A DNA stretch of 64,000 nucleotides from Colwellia sp. (lineage in GTDB: Bacteria > Pseudomonadota > Gammaproteobacteria > Enterobacterales > Alteromonadaceae), in assembly GCA_013215655.1 (NCBI GenBank), contig JABSOX010000023.1:1-64000 (forward strand), written 5' to 3'. Shown here in pieces: positions 9,575 to 19,976 of this stretch. The notes under the pieces were generated by a model, which was not told the origin of the DNA, ran no database searches, and worked only from the letters and a program-made list of their open reading frames with translations. The first letter of the stretch is position 1; the number at the start of each line of letters is the position of its first letter. Position numbers and translations under genes: made by a program.

Positions 9575-12403
9575 ATGAATTTTAGTCATAAAATAGCGAG
9601 CATAAAAACTCCAAGAAGTTTACTTGCTATCGCAGTGGGCGCTAGTCTTAGTGCCATGAGTATGGTATCTGCAGCTCAAGAAAATAATAATGAAAACTCT
9701 GTTGAGCCTGATGAACGCATTTCGGTCACAGGTTCGCGGCTGATGCGTACAACTTTTGATGCTCCAACACCAACAGTAGTGATCTCTGCCGTTGATATTA
9801 AAATTTCTGGCGCAACCAATATCAATGATTTGTTATCGACCATGCCGCAGTTTGGCCCAGGTTTTGATTCAACAGATGGTAACTATTCATTTGGTAACTC
9901 GGGCTTAAATGTTCTTGATTTACGAGACTTAGGCGCAACGAGAACACTAGTACTTGTTAATGGCAAACGACCGGCTGCTGTTTCAAGTGATAGCCAATTT
10001 TTATATGCTGATATTGGTATGATCCCGTCAGAACTTGTTGAACGTATTGAAGTAATGACTGGTGGCGCATCGGCTGTTTATGGCTCAGATGCGATTGCCG
10101 GTGTGGTCAACTTTATCCTTAAAAAGAACTATCAAGGCACGTCACTTCGTGCCCAATTTGGTGATACTGAACATGGTGGCGGCGATAGCAAATCATTTAC
10201 CTTAACTCATGGTTTTAATTTTGATAATGACCGCGGTAATATCTCAATGTCATTTGATTACCTTAAAGAAGGTGCTCTTTTACAACGTGACCGTAAAAAT
10301 TCAGTTGGTTCACAACGTCCTTTGGCCAACCCATTAAATACCGGGCCCGATGATGGTATCCCTGATTTTCTTTGGGGGAAAAATATCACCAGTACTAGAT
10401 GGGGAGCAGAAGAAACATTATTGGGTGTTGAGAATTGGGACTTAGGCGCTAATAATTGGTATGTCATTGAAGGTCAGCAAACTACATTAAGAACACCGAT
10501 TTCAGCGCTTAATGAAGGTTGGAAAGTGACCGATGGTAGTGGTGTTGCACCTGATCGATGGGGATCCATTGAAAACCCATTTGAACGCTATAATGCTTTT
10601 GTGAATACCAATTACCAGTTTGAAAGTTTCGATTTAGCATTTGATGTAACTTATTCAAAAAGCAATTCTTCAGATACTATCGACCCCGCGTACCAGAGCT
10701 CATGGTTTTCAAAAAATACGGCGATAGAATTATTTGATGTGCCACAAAGTGCGATCGATGTTATTCCCGATGGTGAATGGATTCAGCTACACTATACCTT
10801 TTTTGAAGCCGGTGGCAGAGGACACAAAAATGATCGTGAATACTTATCAGCAAACCTTTCATTCTCGGGCGAATTTGCCAATGAGTGGTATTGGGATGTC
10901 AATTTTTCATCAGGGCAAAGTAAAACGGAATTGGTACAATATAATGGTTTAAGGGAAGATAGAGTAAACTATGATTTCCAAGCGATCGGTGATTGTGTCG
11001 ATGCTGGTAATTGCCCGTCGTTTGATCCCTTTTCTCGTCCAAGTACAGAGTTCACTGACTATATTTTAGTAAATCACCGAACTGAAACGGATATAAAAAC
11101 CCAAGCTTTTTCCGCGAACGTTGCCGGAGAAATCTACGAATTACCGGCAGGAGCAGTACAGTTAAGTACCGGATTAGAAATTCGGCATGAAAACATAGAT
11201 TATCAACCTTCTGATTTATGGCAATCAGGTAACCTTTCCTCGATGATGACGGCGATGGATGCTTCTAGAACCATTAAAGAGATTTATGCTGAAGTATTAG
11301 TGCCAGTACTGAGTGACGTACCTTTGGTCAAATTATTGGAAATTGAAGCGGCTCTCAGAAAGGCTGATTATTCAACCGAGTCTGCGTCATTTACCAGTTC
11401 AAAAATAGGGGTTAATTGGACCATTAATGACTCTTTACGCTTTCGTTCAACCTTTTCTCAAGCGGTACGTGCACCACAATTAGCCGAAATGTTTGCTGGG
11501 GAAAGCATTGGCTTTACAGACATGACAGATCCTTGTGATGCTGTTCAAATTGATGGAGGTCCCGTAGATGGTCGTCGTAAAGCTAACTGTGCCGCTTTAG
11601 GTATTAATGAAGGCTGGACATCGAATCTTACCGGTACCAGAGGCAGGACACAGTCTTCTGGGTATGAAGAACTCAAAGAAGAAAAAGCTAATACCTTAAC
11701 CGTTGGTTTTGTTTTTCAACCAACTTTTATTGAAAATTTCAGACTATCACTTGATTACTACGATATTAAATTAACCGATATGATCACCAGTTTTGGTGCC
11801 GGTGATATGTTAAGTAACTGTGTTGATTTAGCCCAGAATTCAATTAACAATGATTTCTGTAAACAAGTCGACCGTGAAAGCAATGGTGATGTTTCGCTTG
11901 TTCGTACAAGTAGTTTAAATGCCGATGAAGCACGTCGAACCGGTCTTGATATCGAAGCTGACTATGCCTTCGATAATTGGAAGTTTACATTGGTCGCTAA
12001 TCGTCAATTTGAAAAATCGACTACCGAATTTGACTTTGTTGAAGGAACGCCAATTAAAGATGATACGACTGGCGAATTGGGGGCACAAAAATGGTCAGCT
12101 AACTTTGTTACGACTTACGCATTAGATGATTTTAGTGCAAGTTGGACTACCAAATTTATGCAAGGTGGTAAGAGATGGTTAGATCGCGCCGATGAACGTT
12201 ATGATAATCAAGAAGTCAAAGACTCTATTCGACATAATGTGCGTGCCGGTTATAACATCACAGACGAAGCAAATGTTTATGTTGGTATTAACAATGTTAC
12301 CGATGAAAATGGCACAGATCACTGGTTAACAAGCTGGGGTACAAGAAAGGCATGGGATATATTAGGCCGTAATTATTATGTAGGTTTTACATATAATTTT
12401 TAA
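9575..12403 (+). CDS. TonB-dependent outer-membrane receptor
   Basis: This is a 942-residue receptor that imports a substrate across the outer membrane using TonB energy. A signal peptide ends near residue 34 (SAMSMVSAAQ). A TonB-box-like stretch ERISVTGSRL comes next. The plug domain (about 55-180) includes LGATRTLVLVNGKRP and VERIEVMTGGASAVYGSDAI. The beta-barrel ends with YYVGFTYNF, the terminal aromatic residue needed for outer-membrane assembly. The segment FRSTFSQAVRAPQLAEMF is the usual barrel motif. This group often imports plant or algal oligosaccharides or peptides, but no catabolic genes are adjacent. The start has AGGGA about 8 bases upstream. Confidence 0.95.
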   Translation: MNFSHKIASIKTPRSLLAIAVGASLSAMSMVSAAQENNNENSVEPDERISVTGSRLMRTTFDAPTPTVVISAVDIKISGATNINDLLSTMPQFGPGFDSTDGNYSFGNSGLNVLDLRDLGATRTLVLVNGKRPAAVSSDSQFLYADIGMIPSELVERIEVMTGGASAVYGSDAIAGVVNFILKKNYQGTSLRAQFGDTEHGGGDSKSFTLTHGFNFDNDRGNISMSFDYLKEGALLQRDRKNSVGSQRPLANPLNTGPDDGIPDFLWGKNITSTRWGAEETLLGVENWDLGANNWYVIEGQQTTLRTPISALNEGWKVTDGSGVAPDRWGSIENPFERYNAFVNTNYQFESFDLAFDVTYSKSNSSDTIDPAYQSSWFSKNTAIELFDVPQSAIDVIPDGEWIQLHYTFFEAGGRGHKNDREYLSANLSFSGEFANEWYWDVNFSSGQSKTELVQYNGLREDRVNYDFQAIGDCVDAGNCPSFDPFSRPSTEFTDYILVNHRTETDIKTQAFSANVAGEIYELPAGAVQLSTGLEIRHENIDYQPSDLWQSGNLSSMMTAMDASRTIKEIYAEVLVPVLSDVPLVKLLEIEAALRKADYSTESASFTSSKIGVNWTINDSLRFRSTFSQAVRAPQLAEMFAGESIGFTDMTDPCDAVQIDGGPVDGRRKANCAALGINEGWTSNLTGTRGRTQSSGYEELKEEKANTLTVGFVFQPTFIENFRLSLDYYDIKLTDMITSFGAGDMLSNCVDLAQNSINNDFCKQVDRESNGDVSLVRTSSLNADEARRTGLDIEADYAFDNWKFTLVANRQFEKSTTEFDFVEGTPIKDDTTGELGAQKWSANFVTTYALDDFSASWTTKFMQGGKRWLDRADERYDNQEVKDSIRHNVRAGYNITDEANVYVGINNVTDENGTDHWLTSWGTRKAWDILGRNYYVGFTYNF

Positions 12404-12434
12404 TCATTGATATTTTTTAAAAGTGTGAATTTAA

Positions 12435-12465
12435 GAGGATGATATATTTCATCCTCATTTTATTA
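12435..12465 (+). terminator. Terminator after the TonB receptor gene
   Basis: An 8-bp stem GAGGATGA / TCATCCTC is followed by ATTTTATTATTT. It lies about 30 bases after the receptor stop. Confidence 0.7.
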
Positions 12466-12482
12466 TTTGTATCTTTTAGTTG

Positions 12483-13847
12483 TCAACTAGCCTTAGAAAA
12501 CTTTAAATAATCAGTACTAATATTGGCACCAATTTGTGTTAATAAATTCATTAATCCTAAATGTGCTCGGTCAAAACAGAGTTGTTCACTGTACATGCCA
12601 TTAAGTAACTTAAGTGCGGAGCCATTTGAGTTTTCTGGCTTACCGGGACAAGGAAGTTTATCTTTAAAATCAAACATTTTTTCAACATAAGCTTGCGCAA
12701 ACCAATAACCATAACTCTGTAAGTCAGGAAGCAGTTCATGTTCAAAGGTTGCAAAACTGACATCATCTTCGATGAATTTAAGTTCTTTATAACGATTATA
12801 TAAAAGTTCTAAATTGCGTTTATGTACATAAACATCGACGATAACAGGAACTGTCTTTGTCATTCCGTCAGCGAATTCTTTACTTAAACTTCGAACACAA
12901 CCAAAATCTAAAACACCCAGTTGATCATCCGCTAAAATAACAAAGTTACCGTGATGAGGGTCAGCATTAATTTTGTTGAGGGTTAATACGCAATACCAAA
13001 AAAAATCAAATAGCTTTTGCCCAAGTTGATTTCTTCTTTGTTGATTTGGATTAGCACTAAGCCATTCGTCGATATGTTGTCCTTCGAGCATTTCCATGGC
13101 AAGTACTCGCGTTGATGATAACTCATCAATAACATTGGGAATGACAATGCCTTTTAAAGTCACTGCATCTTTAAACCAACGCAAATTATTTGCTTCAATT
13201 TCATAATCAACTTCCTCTTCAAGGCGATTTTTTATTTCCGTCATGACTAAAGCTAAAACATGTTTTTTAGGCATGGCTGTATTGGTTTTTGACAGTAACC
13301 ACAGCAGTTTTTCAACCATTTTTAAATCGCTTTCAATGGTAGCGCCTATGCCCGGATATTGAACTTTAACGGCTAGGTCATCGCCATTATGACTCAGTGC
13401 ACGATGTACTTGACCAAGACTGGCAGCAGAAAAGGCAGTGCTATCAAATTCTTTAAAGAGTTTGGCTGGTACATCTCCTAGTTCTTGTACGATTTGTTTT
13501 CTAACTAGCGCTTTGTTGATTGGTGGAACTTTGTGACAGGCAGATTGTAATTTATCTCTGATGGTTTTGGGTAATATCTCCGCTTCCATGCTTAATTGTT
13601 GCGATATTTTTATTGCTGTTCCTCGAAGTTGGCTTAATACGGCAAAAATTAGTTCACCCATTTGTTCTTGGTGTTGTTGTTGAGGTAGATCTTTGTTTGA
13701 ATTTTTAGTCAGTGCACGGCGGGCTTTATAACTGGCATGTTTAAGTCCTAGTCTTGTAACGGCTATACCGGCAATTGCACTACGTTTGAGTTTTGATGTA
13801 GGTACCTTATTTACAGACTTACTTATTGATTTGCTCACAGCTTTCAT
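12483..13847 (-). CDS. ABC1/UbiB-family atypical kinase
   Basis: This 454-residue protein belongs to the ABC1/ADCK/UbiB family, protein-kinase-like ATPases linked to quinone and lipid metabolism. Seen in the sequence: the Ala-rich loop SAASLGQVHRA (140-150), the VAIK-type lysine K161 in LAVKVQYPG, the catalytic region ADPHHGNF (294-301) and the DFG metal site at 313-315. The family's KxGQ signature reads K80-I-S-Q83, with Ser in place of the normally conserved Gly. It overlaps the stop of the upstream membrane protein gene by one base and is the last gene of a TetR-led operon, so it is probably not the housekeeping UbiB. Confidence 0.85.
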   Translation of the reverse strand: MKAVSKSISKSVNKVPTSKLKRSAIAGIAVTRLGLKHASYKARRALTKNSNKDLPQQQHQEQMGELIFAVLSQLRGTAIKISQQLSMEAEILPKTIRDKLQSACHKVPPINKALVRKQIVQELGDVPAKLFKEFDSTAFSAASLGQVHRALSHNGDDLAVKVQYPGIGATIESDLKMVEKLLWLLSKTNTAMPKKHVLALVMTEIKNRLEEEVDYEIEANNLRWFKDAVTLKGIVIPNVIDELSSTRVLAMEMLEGQHIDEWLSANPNQQRRNQLGQKLFDFFWYCVLTLNKINADPHHGNFVILADDQLGVLDFGCVRSLSKEFADGMTKTVPVIVDVYVHKRNLELLYNRYKELKFIEDDVSFATFEHELLPDLQSYGYWFAQAYVEKMFDFKDKLPCPGKPENSNGSALKLLNGMYSEQLCFDRAHLGLMNLLTQIGANISTDYLKFSKAS

Positions 13848-14224
13848 TATTCACTTACCAAGACATTATCAGTCGAATTTTTTGAACGGATTAACATGGT
13901 AATAATCGCCGGAAACATTAACCAAAAACCTGAGTCTGGCATGATGGTCACACCTACAACAGTTAACAACAATAAGTTTAATGATGTTGATTTAGGAATA
14001 GTACGATTTCCTGAAAGCTCAAGCTGACGCACCTGTAAACCAATAATAAATAATGCATGACCAAATAGAAAAAACCAAACAGCTAAGCCAACTCGCATTG
14101 AGGTGATGCTATTAATAATGCCGTGTTCAACTAACGATAAATAATCACCTCCAAATACTGCTATAGCGTAAACAGTATGACCAAATGCAACAAAGATAAT
14201 CCAATTTCCTAGCCAATTTTTCAT
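13847..14224 (-). CDS. Small four-helix membrane protein, DUF6463-like
   Basis: This 125-residue protein has four predicted membrane helices (about 8-26, 45-62, 80-96 and 98-114). The pattern RVGLAVWFFLFGHALFIIG and TIMPDSGFWLMFPAI resembles the DUF6463 family; I recognise this by appearance only. No catalytic motif is visible. Its last base overlaps the start codon of the ABC1 kinase, and it lies 60 bases after the TetR gene on the same strand. Translational coupling with the kinase is likely. Confidence 0.7.
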   Translation of the reverse strand: MKNWLGNWIIFVAFGHTVYAIAVFGGDYLSLVEHGIINSITSMRVGLAVWFFLFGHALFIIGLQVRQLELSGNRTIPKSTSLNLLLLTVVGVTIMPDSGFWLMFPAIITMLIRSKNSTDNVLVSE

Positions 14225-14284
14225 GATGTTAATTCCTTTATAAAGTTAAAATTATCGTAAAATTAAAATGAAGTTAAAGTGAAC

Positions 14285-15004
14285 CTATAGTGAAAAGGCT
14301 TTATTGATTAGTAGTTTATTTAAAAAGCCACTACCCATAAATTTAAATAGGTGTGCTTTAATGAAAAAGCCAGCTAGATCAGTTGCTTTAGAGACAATTC
14401 CGCTTTTTAATATTTCAATACCCAGAGCGAGTGACATATCAACCATTTGCGTGGTATTGCTAAATTCGTCTGAATCATCATTTACCCAATAGAGCAATAC
14501 AGCCAACATGTATTCATTGGTGAGCTTGGCGGTTGCCCCTGTAAATGGGGAAGAGGATATTTCACCTGATTGTTCGGCTTCTGTAAGCAAGTTATGAATA
14601 ACGTCGACAAATTCTTCTCTAACCGGGGTAACATCTTTAAACAAAATACTGGGCGATTGCATGATCATCTTAATACTATCAGTGACAAATTCGCGATTGG
14701 GTAAAAAATTATTGAGATAAATATCAATGAGTAACTGCAGTTTTTCTTGCAAAGAATAATCGTCTAATTCTTTTTCATTTATGAATTGCTGCACAGTGTT
14801 GTCGGCAACTAAAGCATAATAAGCGTAAATCAACTTATCTTTATTGGGAAAGTACTTATAAATAGTAGCATCACCAATACCTACTTCACGTGCTATTTGC
14901 TTCATGGTGGTGGCATCAAAACCCTTTTCGCTAAACATATCAACTGCAGTTAGGATGATTTTTTGCCTTATTTCTTCTTGTTTCTTTTTTGAAATTTTAG
15001 CCAT
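14285..15004 (-). CDS. TetR/AcrR-family transcriptional regulator
   Basis: This 239-residue protein has the TetR N-terminal DNA-binding domain: IILTAVDMFSEKGFDATTMK, then the helix-turn-helix IAREVGIGDATIYKYFPNKD (about 35-54). The C-terminal ligand domain is not assignable. It is the first gene of a three-gene operon with the membrane protein and the ABC1 kinase, so autoregulation of that operon is the simplest inference. The ligand is unknown. Confidence 0.88.
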   Translation of the reverse strand: MAKISKKKQEEIRQKIILTAVDMFSEKGFDATTMKQIAREVGIGDATIYKYFPNKDKLIYAYYALVADNTVQQFINEKELDDYSLQEKLQLLIDIYLNNFLPNREFVTDSIKMIMQSPSILFKDVTPVREEFVDVIHNLLTEAEQSGEISSSPFTGATAKLTNEYMLAVLLYWVNDDSDEFSNTTQMVDMSLALGIEILKSGIVSKATDLAGFFIKAHLFKFMGSGFLNKLLINKAFSL

Positions 15005-15525
15005 AATGAAAACTTACTATTGTTTAGGTGTTGTTATTTGATGGTTATATGGTAGATCGTATTTGTTGGTGTGGCAAGTGAAAATTATAAAGAAACATGG
15101 GGATTATGTTTTGATAGGTTAATTTTAATTTTTAGCAGGTATTTAGAAATGTCTAGAAAGTTATATATTTGGTGGGTAATTGCTATTAAGAGTAGGTGTT
15201 CGCAGGAGTTTAGCAACTTATATCGACATCGGGATAATGCTTCAACGTCTTTTAATAATAGCCCTTTAGAAGTGATTTTAGGTTGGCAGACTAAATGTAT
15301 TTCTCTATTTTTTATAGCGTTAAGTAAATTGTCGGCACCTGAATCAGCATTGAATATGTTTTGTGTAGTTTGTTTTGTATTATTTATTCTTTTAATACTG
15401 ATGTCTAGTTATAGGTAATTAGCGTCTAAACTAATTAATTAATTTATTAGGAATAATATTTATTTGTAAAATAAAGAATATTATAATAGACAGTGAATTA
15501 ATGAGTTTTATATAATTTAAATCGT
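15005..15525. other. Intergenic gap, nothing identified
   Basis: These 520 AT-rich bases lie between the divergent TetR and diguanylate cyclase genes. A 115-codon frame at 15071-15418 has no family resemblance and no clear ribosome binding site, and I do not accept it. The regulator's own operator is probably just before 15004, but I cannot define it. Confidence 0.4.
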
Positions 15526-16650
15526 TTGAATATGATTAAACTCAGCATGTTATTTAGAGGTATTATGCTATATTTTTCTAAATTAATTGCTTTAGGGACT
15601 AAGCATCAAAAACTTACCGCAATAGCTAAAATTCGGCTGGTCAATATTATTAGCCTGATTACAATGGTCATTTCTGCGGGCTATTCACTTAATTATTTCT
15701 TTGTATTACACCAACCTTTGGTGGCTATGATCAATACTAGCTTCATCTTTGGTTATGCAATTACTTTTGTCTTTATGTATTTTCATGCTGCTAAAAATGC
15801 CAAAACATGGTTCTTTAGTATATTGATGTTGCATCTTTTTATTTGCACCAACCTATATGTAACAAATGCTTCAGGTTTTCACTTATATTATTTTTTAGTG
15901 CCAACAGGCGTTTTTTTACTTTATGAATTTAAAGATAAAAAAGAAAAAATAGTATTAAGCATTCTGTCAATTATCTTAATGGTTTATTGTGAAAACACGT
16001 TAAATACATCTCCGCTTATTGTATTGACGGATGCAATTAATCGTATGTTATATCAGTCTGTTATTGTTATAAATATGATTGAGGTGACCATTGTTATTGT
16101 TATTTTAAATAATCAATTGGAAAAGAATGAGACTAAGTTAACCCAACAAGCAACAACCGACTCTTTAACACAAATTGCTAATCGTCATTATTTTTTCGAG
16201 CAAGGTAATATATTGATAGAGCTGTCTAATGTTAATCAGCACCCATTTACGATGATCTTGTTGGATCTTGATTTATTTAAAAAAATCAATGATCGTTATG
16301 GTCATGGGGCGGGAGATTTATGTTTAGTTGAAATCACGAGTATTATCCAACATCTTTGTCGAAAACAGGATCTGTTTGCTCGTATTGGCGGCGAAGAGTT
16401 TGCCATTATTTTACCGGAAACAACAGCCGAAGAAGCTTATTGCATTGCTGAACGTATGAGAGTGATGGTTGAGCAGCAAAAAATTCCTATCGTGGGAGCA
16501 CAAAGTTTTACTTGCACGGCAAGCTTTGGCATTTCAGGTAAAACCAGCGATTCAACGACTTTAAAGAATTTACTTTTACAAGCAGATGAAGCGCTTTATT
16601 TAGCTAAAGAGCAGGGTCGAAATAGAGTGCAAATATTTCAACAATCCTGA
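15526..16650 (+). CDS. Membrane-bound diguanylate cyclase (GGDEF)
   Basis: This protein makes cyclic di-GMP from GTP at the inner membrane. The N-terminal half has about five or six membrane helices (residues 30-190). The C-terminal GGDEF domain begins at TTDSLTQIANRHYF. The active site is GGEEF (about 287-291), and an inhibitory I-site RxxD (RKQD) lies five residues before it. This predicts an active, product-inhibited enzyme. The first in-frame start is TTG at 15526; ATG at 15532 is at least as likely. No EAL domain is present. Confidence 0.92.
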   Translation: MNMIKLSMLFRGIMLYFSKLIALGTKHQKLTAIAKIRLVNIISLITMVISAGYSLNYFFVLHQPLVAMINTSFIFGYAITFVFMYFHAAKNAKTWFFSILMLHLFICTNLYVTNASGFHLYYFLVPTGVFLLYEFKDKKEKIVLSILSIILMVYCENTLNTSPLIVLTDAINRMLYQSVIVINMIEVTIVIVILNNQLEKNETKLTQQATTDSLTQIANRHYFFEQGNILIELSNVNQHPFTMILLDLDLFKKINDRYGHGAGDLCLVEITSIIQHLCRKQDLFARIGGEEFAIILPETTAEEAYCIAERMRVMVEQQKIPIVGAQSFTCTASFGISGKTSDSTTLKNLLLQADEALYLAKEQGRNRVQIFQQS

Positions 16651-16689
16651 TAACGTCACTCGATATTAAACCAACCATTATGTCTAAAC

Positions 16690-19107
16690 TCAAAGACCAT
16701 TATGATATTGAATATTAGTTGATTCTGGCACCATATCGTTAAGTATACTTTGTACGCCAAATTCTATAGCCGGCTTACCATGGTCTTGATTATTTCTCTT
16801 TTCGTTATAACCTTCACTATTCTTAGCGGCATTAAGCAATTGTTCAAACTGTTTAATAAGGTTGGTTTTGTCAGGTGAGGCTTTATCACCAGCGCCAATA
16901 TTAGTTAAATCAATCATAAAACCATCAAATAATGGCGCAAGGTCGTTGATAATTTCCATATTTAAAAACTGATCATTATTATAAATACTTGGGTAGCCAG
17001 CTTTTTGTTTATCAATAGCAAACGAAACACCTTTAAGGTTGGTGATACTGGTCGACTTATCACAAGAAAGCATACAGCCATTATCAATACGAGGCTTTTC
17101 ACAGCCAACACTTTGTTGGAAGAAACACTGTCTACTGGTCATTAATAAAATGGGATGGTAAACACTGTAGAACAATTTAAAGTTTTCAGGACGAGCAATG
17201 TTTTGTATTTGTTGACGGTTTATTTCGTTAGAAATAAACGCACCGGCGCAGTCAAACGCTTCTTGCATTGCTAATAAAGCATATGTATTGGTGGTATTTA
17301 AGAACGGACCTGCAATCCATTTTATACCTAGCTCAAACGCTCGATTGGCGATACCAGTATTATTAGTAACTATTAGTTTAGGTTTTACTTGCTCTAAAAT
17401 AGTTATCGCAGCATCAAAGTCTTTACCAATTAATATCGAAGGGAACCAAGGGATTAATCGCGGATTGGCTTGGAAAAAACCAATGTATTTAGTACAACCA
17501 CGTTTATATGCATCAGGTAATTTAAAGTAAATATCGGCATCGGTGATATTACCTAAATTTATATCACTTTCATCGCTAATAAGAATGGATAGTTTAAGGC
17601 TAGCTTCAGTTGCATCTTGAGCTTCGTTACTAGTGCCAGTGTTAGAGCTAACTTTAGGATGACGAATTAACTTAGGTAATAACACTTCGGGTAAAACAGC
17701 CTTTGAGTTATTCAACAGATAAGCTGCTTGGTTTTTGAGTGCGGTTAACTCTTTATAAGGAATGCTTAAGCCTGCAATTAAGCCTTGAGTATTGATATCA
17801 ATAAGCTCAAATTCAGCATTGTTGAAACTTTTAAAGCGCTTTTCAACGGTTTCTTTATCGATACTGAGTTTGTCACTTTTCACTAAGATACTGGTTGATT
17901 GCAACTCAAAAGTTTTTATCTCAAGATTTTGGTCAATATGCGTAGAGTTTGCTTTTTCATTGATCAAAACGTGGTTGACAGCACGCTCTTTGGTGGTGAT
18001 TTTCAACGTCAATGGTTGATTTAATTCGCCAGAAAACGTGAGCGTCAATAGCCTTTTATCAATGCTAAGGTGTTTTATTTTATCGTCTACAGTGGCATTT
18101 ATTTGTTGCTTTTCATCATTAAGCTTTTGCTCAACGTCATGAATTTGCACCACCGAAATAGCGTTGCTTTGATCAATAGCGTGATATTTTGAGTTATCAC
18201 GTGGGTTTTCAATAAACATTGACTGATTTAAATCGCCGCGTAAAAAAGCGTTAGAGAAGTCGCGGTTAAATACTTTATAGAGACGTTCGCCATCTTCAAG
18301 TAATTCGCCAGTTTCAACAAAACCATCAATTTGTTTGCGGAAACTATCAATGACGGTATGAACATAACTTGCGCCTTTAATACGACCTTCAACTTTGAAA
18401 GAATGAACTCCTGCATCAATTAATGCGGGTAAATCAAAAAATGCTGAATTGTCTTTAATATTTAGCGGAAAGTTATTACCTGAAGGGGTGGTTTCGTATT
18501 CTTCACGACAAGCTTGGCTACAGCGGCCACGGTTGCCTGAATTACCGACACTGGCTGAGGTTGAATAACACAATCCAGAAAATGCCACACATAATGAACC
18601 ATGAACAAATACTTCGGTTAGTACCTCTTGCTGATCAGCAACCGCAGTAATTGTGGTGATTTCTTTTAAATTCATTTCTCTTGATAAGTTAACACGAGAA
18701 GCACCTAACTTTTTCAAGAAGGGAATTTGACCAATATTATGAGTGGTTAATTGTGTCGATGCGTGAATATCAAGGGTAGGGAAGTGCTTCCTAAGGATAT
18801 ATAACAATCCTAGGTCTTGCACAATAACGCCATCAAGCGTGGTATTAGCCAACTTACTTAATAATTTAGCTAATGATTTAAATTCACGCTCTAAAATAAT
18901 AATATTTAAGGTTAAGAATATTTGGCACTCATAACTATGAGCAAGTCGAATAATACCAACAAGTTGATCAAAAGAAATATTAGCAGCTCGATTTCGGGCA
19001 TTAAAGGTATCTAAACCACAGTAAACTGCGTCTGCACCAGCAATAATTGCGGCTTTTATCGCGTCGACATCGCCACCAGGGGCTAATAATTCAATTTTAG
19101 GACTCAT
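16690..19107 (-). CDS. U32 peptidase-family protein (RlhA/YdcP-like)
   Basis: This 805-residue protein has the U32 TIM-barrel start ELLAPGGDVDAIKAAIIAGA and the U32 signature around EVFVHGSLCVAFSGLCYST. Cysteines in CVAFSGLC and GRCSQACR are the likely Fe-S ligands. Characterised U32 proteins are RNA hydroxylation enzymes: RlhA for 23S rRNA C2501 and TrhP for tRNA. The protein is longer than E. coli RlhA (about 650 residues) and has a second Cys-containing region near the C-terminus (GCMLSCDKS). An RNA-modification role is inferred from the family. It stands alone. Confidence 0.82.
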   Translation of the reverse strand: MSPKIELLAPGGDVDAIKAAIIAGADAVYCGLDTFNARNRAANISFDQLVGIIRLAHSYECQIFLTLNIIILEREFKSLAKLLSKLANTTLDGVIVQDLGLLYILRKHFPTLDIHASTQLTTHNIGQIPFLKKLGASRVNLSREMNLKEITTITAVADQQEVLTEVFVHGSLCVAFSGLCYSTSASVGNSGNRGRCSQACREEYETTPSGNNFPLNIKDNSAFFDLPALIDAGVHSFKVEGRIKGASYVHTVIDSFRKQIDGFVETGELLEDGERLYKVFNRDFSNAFLRGDLNQSMFIENPRDNSKYHAIDQSNAISVVQIHDVEQKLNDEKQQINATVDDKIKHLSIDKRLLTLTFSGELNQPLTLKITTKERAVNHVLINEKANSTHIDQNLEIKTFELQSTSILVKSDKLSIDKETVEKRFKSFNNAEFELIDINTQGLIAGLSIPYKELTALKNQAAYLLNNSKAVLPEVLLPKLIRHPKVSSNTGTSNEAQDATEASLKLSILISDESDINLGNITDADIYFKLPDAYKRGCTKYIGFFQANPRLIPWFPSILIGKDFDAAITILEQVKPKLIVTNNTGIANRAFELGIKWIAGPFLNTTNTYALLAMQEAFDCAGAFISNEINRQQIQNIARPENFKLFYSVYHPILLMTSRQCFFQQSVGCEKPRIDNGCMLSCDKSTSITNLKGVSFAIDKQKAGYPSIYNNDQFLNMEIINDLAPLFDGFMIDLTNIGAGDKASPDKTNLIKQFEQLLNAAKNSEGYNEKRNNQDHGKPAIEFGVQSILNDMVPESTNIQYHNGL

Positions 19108-19268
19108 TTATACAACTTTAGCCAATGATCTAGGCAGTTAAATTTTAAAGGAGGGGATTTTACGCGTATCTTCTTGTTAGCTCAAGATGCATTTTCAGAA
19201 CTATTCATTTTGGCGGAGTTTGCGTATATTAGTGGTAAAGCCAATTGTACTCTCGGAAGAAAACAACA

Positions 19269-19976
19269 ATGAATAAAACCAATGCCTTACCTATTCTTTA
19301 TTCGTTAAGAAATTGTCCTTATGCGATGCGTGCCAGAATAGCTATTTTTAAGTCCCAACAAACGATATTGCTGCGAGATTTGGTTTTAAGTAATAAACCA
19401 GACGAAATGTTAGTGGCATCACCCAAAGCTACGGTGCCTGTATTAGTATTAGTTAATGGTTCCGTAATCGATGAAAGTTTAGAGGTGATGTTATGGGCAC
19501 TGAACGAGACAGACCCTAATGATCTATTGCATCAACAATTTGATAAAGCTAGCAATGATAATAATTTTGACATTAACAATGAGCCTAAAAATACGCTGAC
19601 GGAAATACTCAGCTTAATTAATGAATTTGATCATGGTTTTAAAACTTGCTTAGAACAATATAAATGTGCAAAACGCTACAGGGAAAATAACGTAGTTGAA
19701 CGTCGAGTTGCTTGTCAGCAATACATAGAAAAACTAGAGCAACGCTTAACTAAACATGCCTTTTTAATGTCGAATCAAGAAAGCCTCGCGGATATTGCCT
19801 TGTTACCTTTTATTCGCCAATTTGCTCGTGTAGAGCGGCAATGGTATTTACAAACACCTTACCCTAAGTTGCGGCAATGGCTGAACAACTATTTGCAGAG
19901 CAAAATGTTCAGTAAAGTAATGGCTAAGCAGCCACTGTGGTTAGATAATCATGAGGATGTGTTGTTTGGTGAGTAA
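19269..19976 (+). CDS. Glutathione S-transferase family protein
   Basis: This 235-residue protein has an N-terminal thioredoxin-fold domain LYSLRNCPYAMRARIAI with Cys-Pro-Tyr as in omega-like or glutaredoxin-like GSTs, and the cis-Pro segment KATVPVLVLVNG. A helical C-terminal domain follows. I chose the ATG at 19269, which has GGAAG about 9 bases upstream; the frame opens at a TTG at 19245. The stop codon lies in the first unit of a 15-bp tandem repeat. Confidence 0.85.
   Translation: MNKTNALPILYSLRNCPYAMRARIAIFKSQQTILLRDLVLSNKPDEMLVASPKATVPVLVLVNGSVIDESLEVMLWALNETDPNDLLHQQFDKASNDNNFDINNEPKNTLTEILSLINEFDHGFKTCLEQYKCAKRYRENNVVERRVACQQYIEKLEQRLTKHAFLMSNQESLADIALLPFIRQFARVERQWYLQTPYPKLRQWLNNYLQSKMFSKVMAKQPLWLDNHEDVLFGE

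Noticed and set aside
15071-15418. A 115-codon frame upstream of the diguanylate cyclase
   Set aside because: No family resemblance, no clear ribosome binding site and composition like the AT-rich gap around it.
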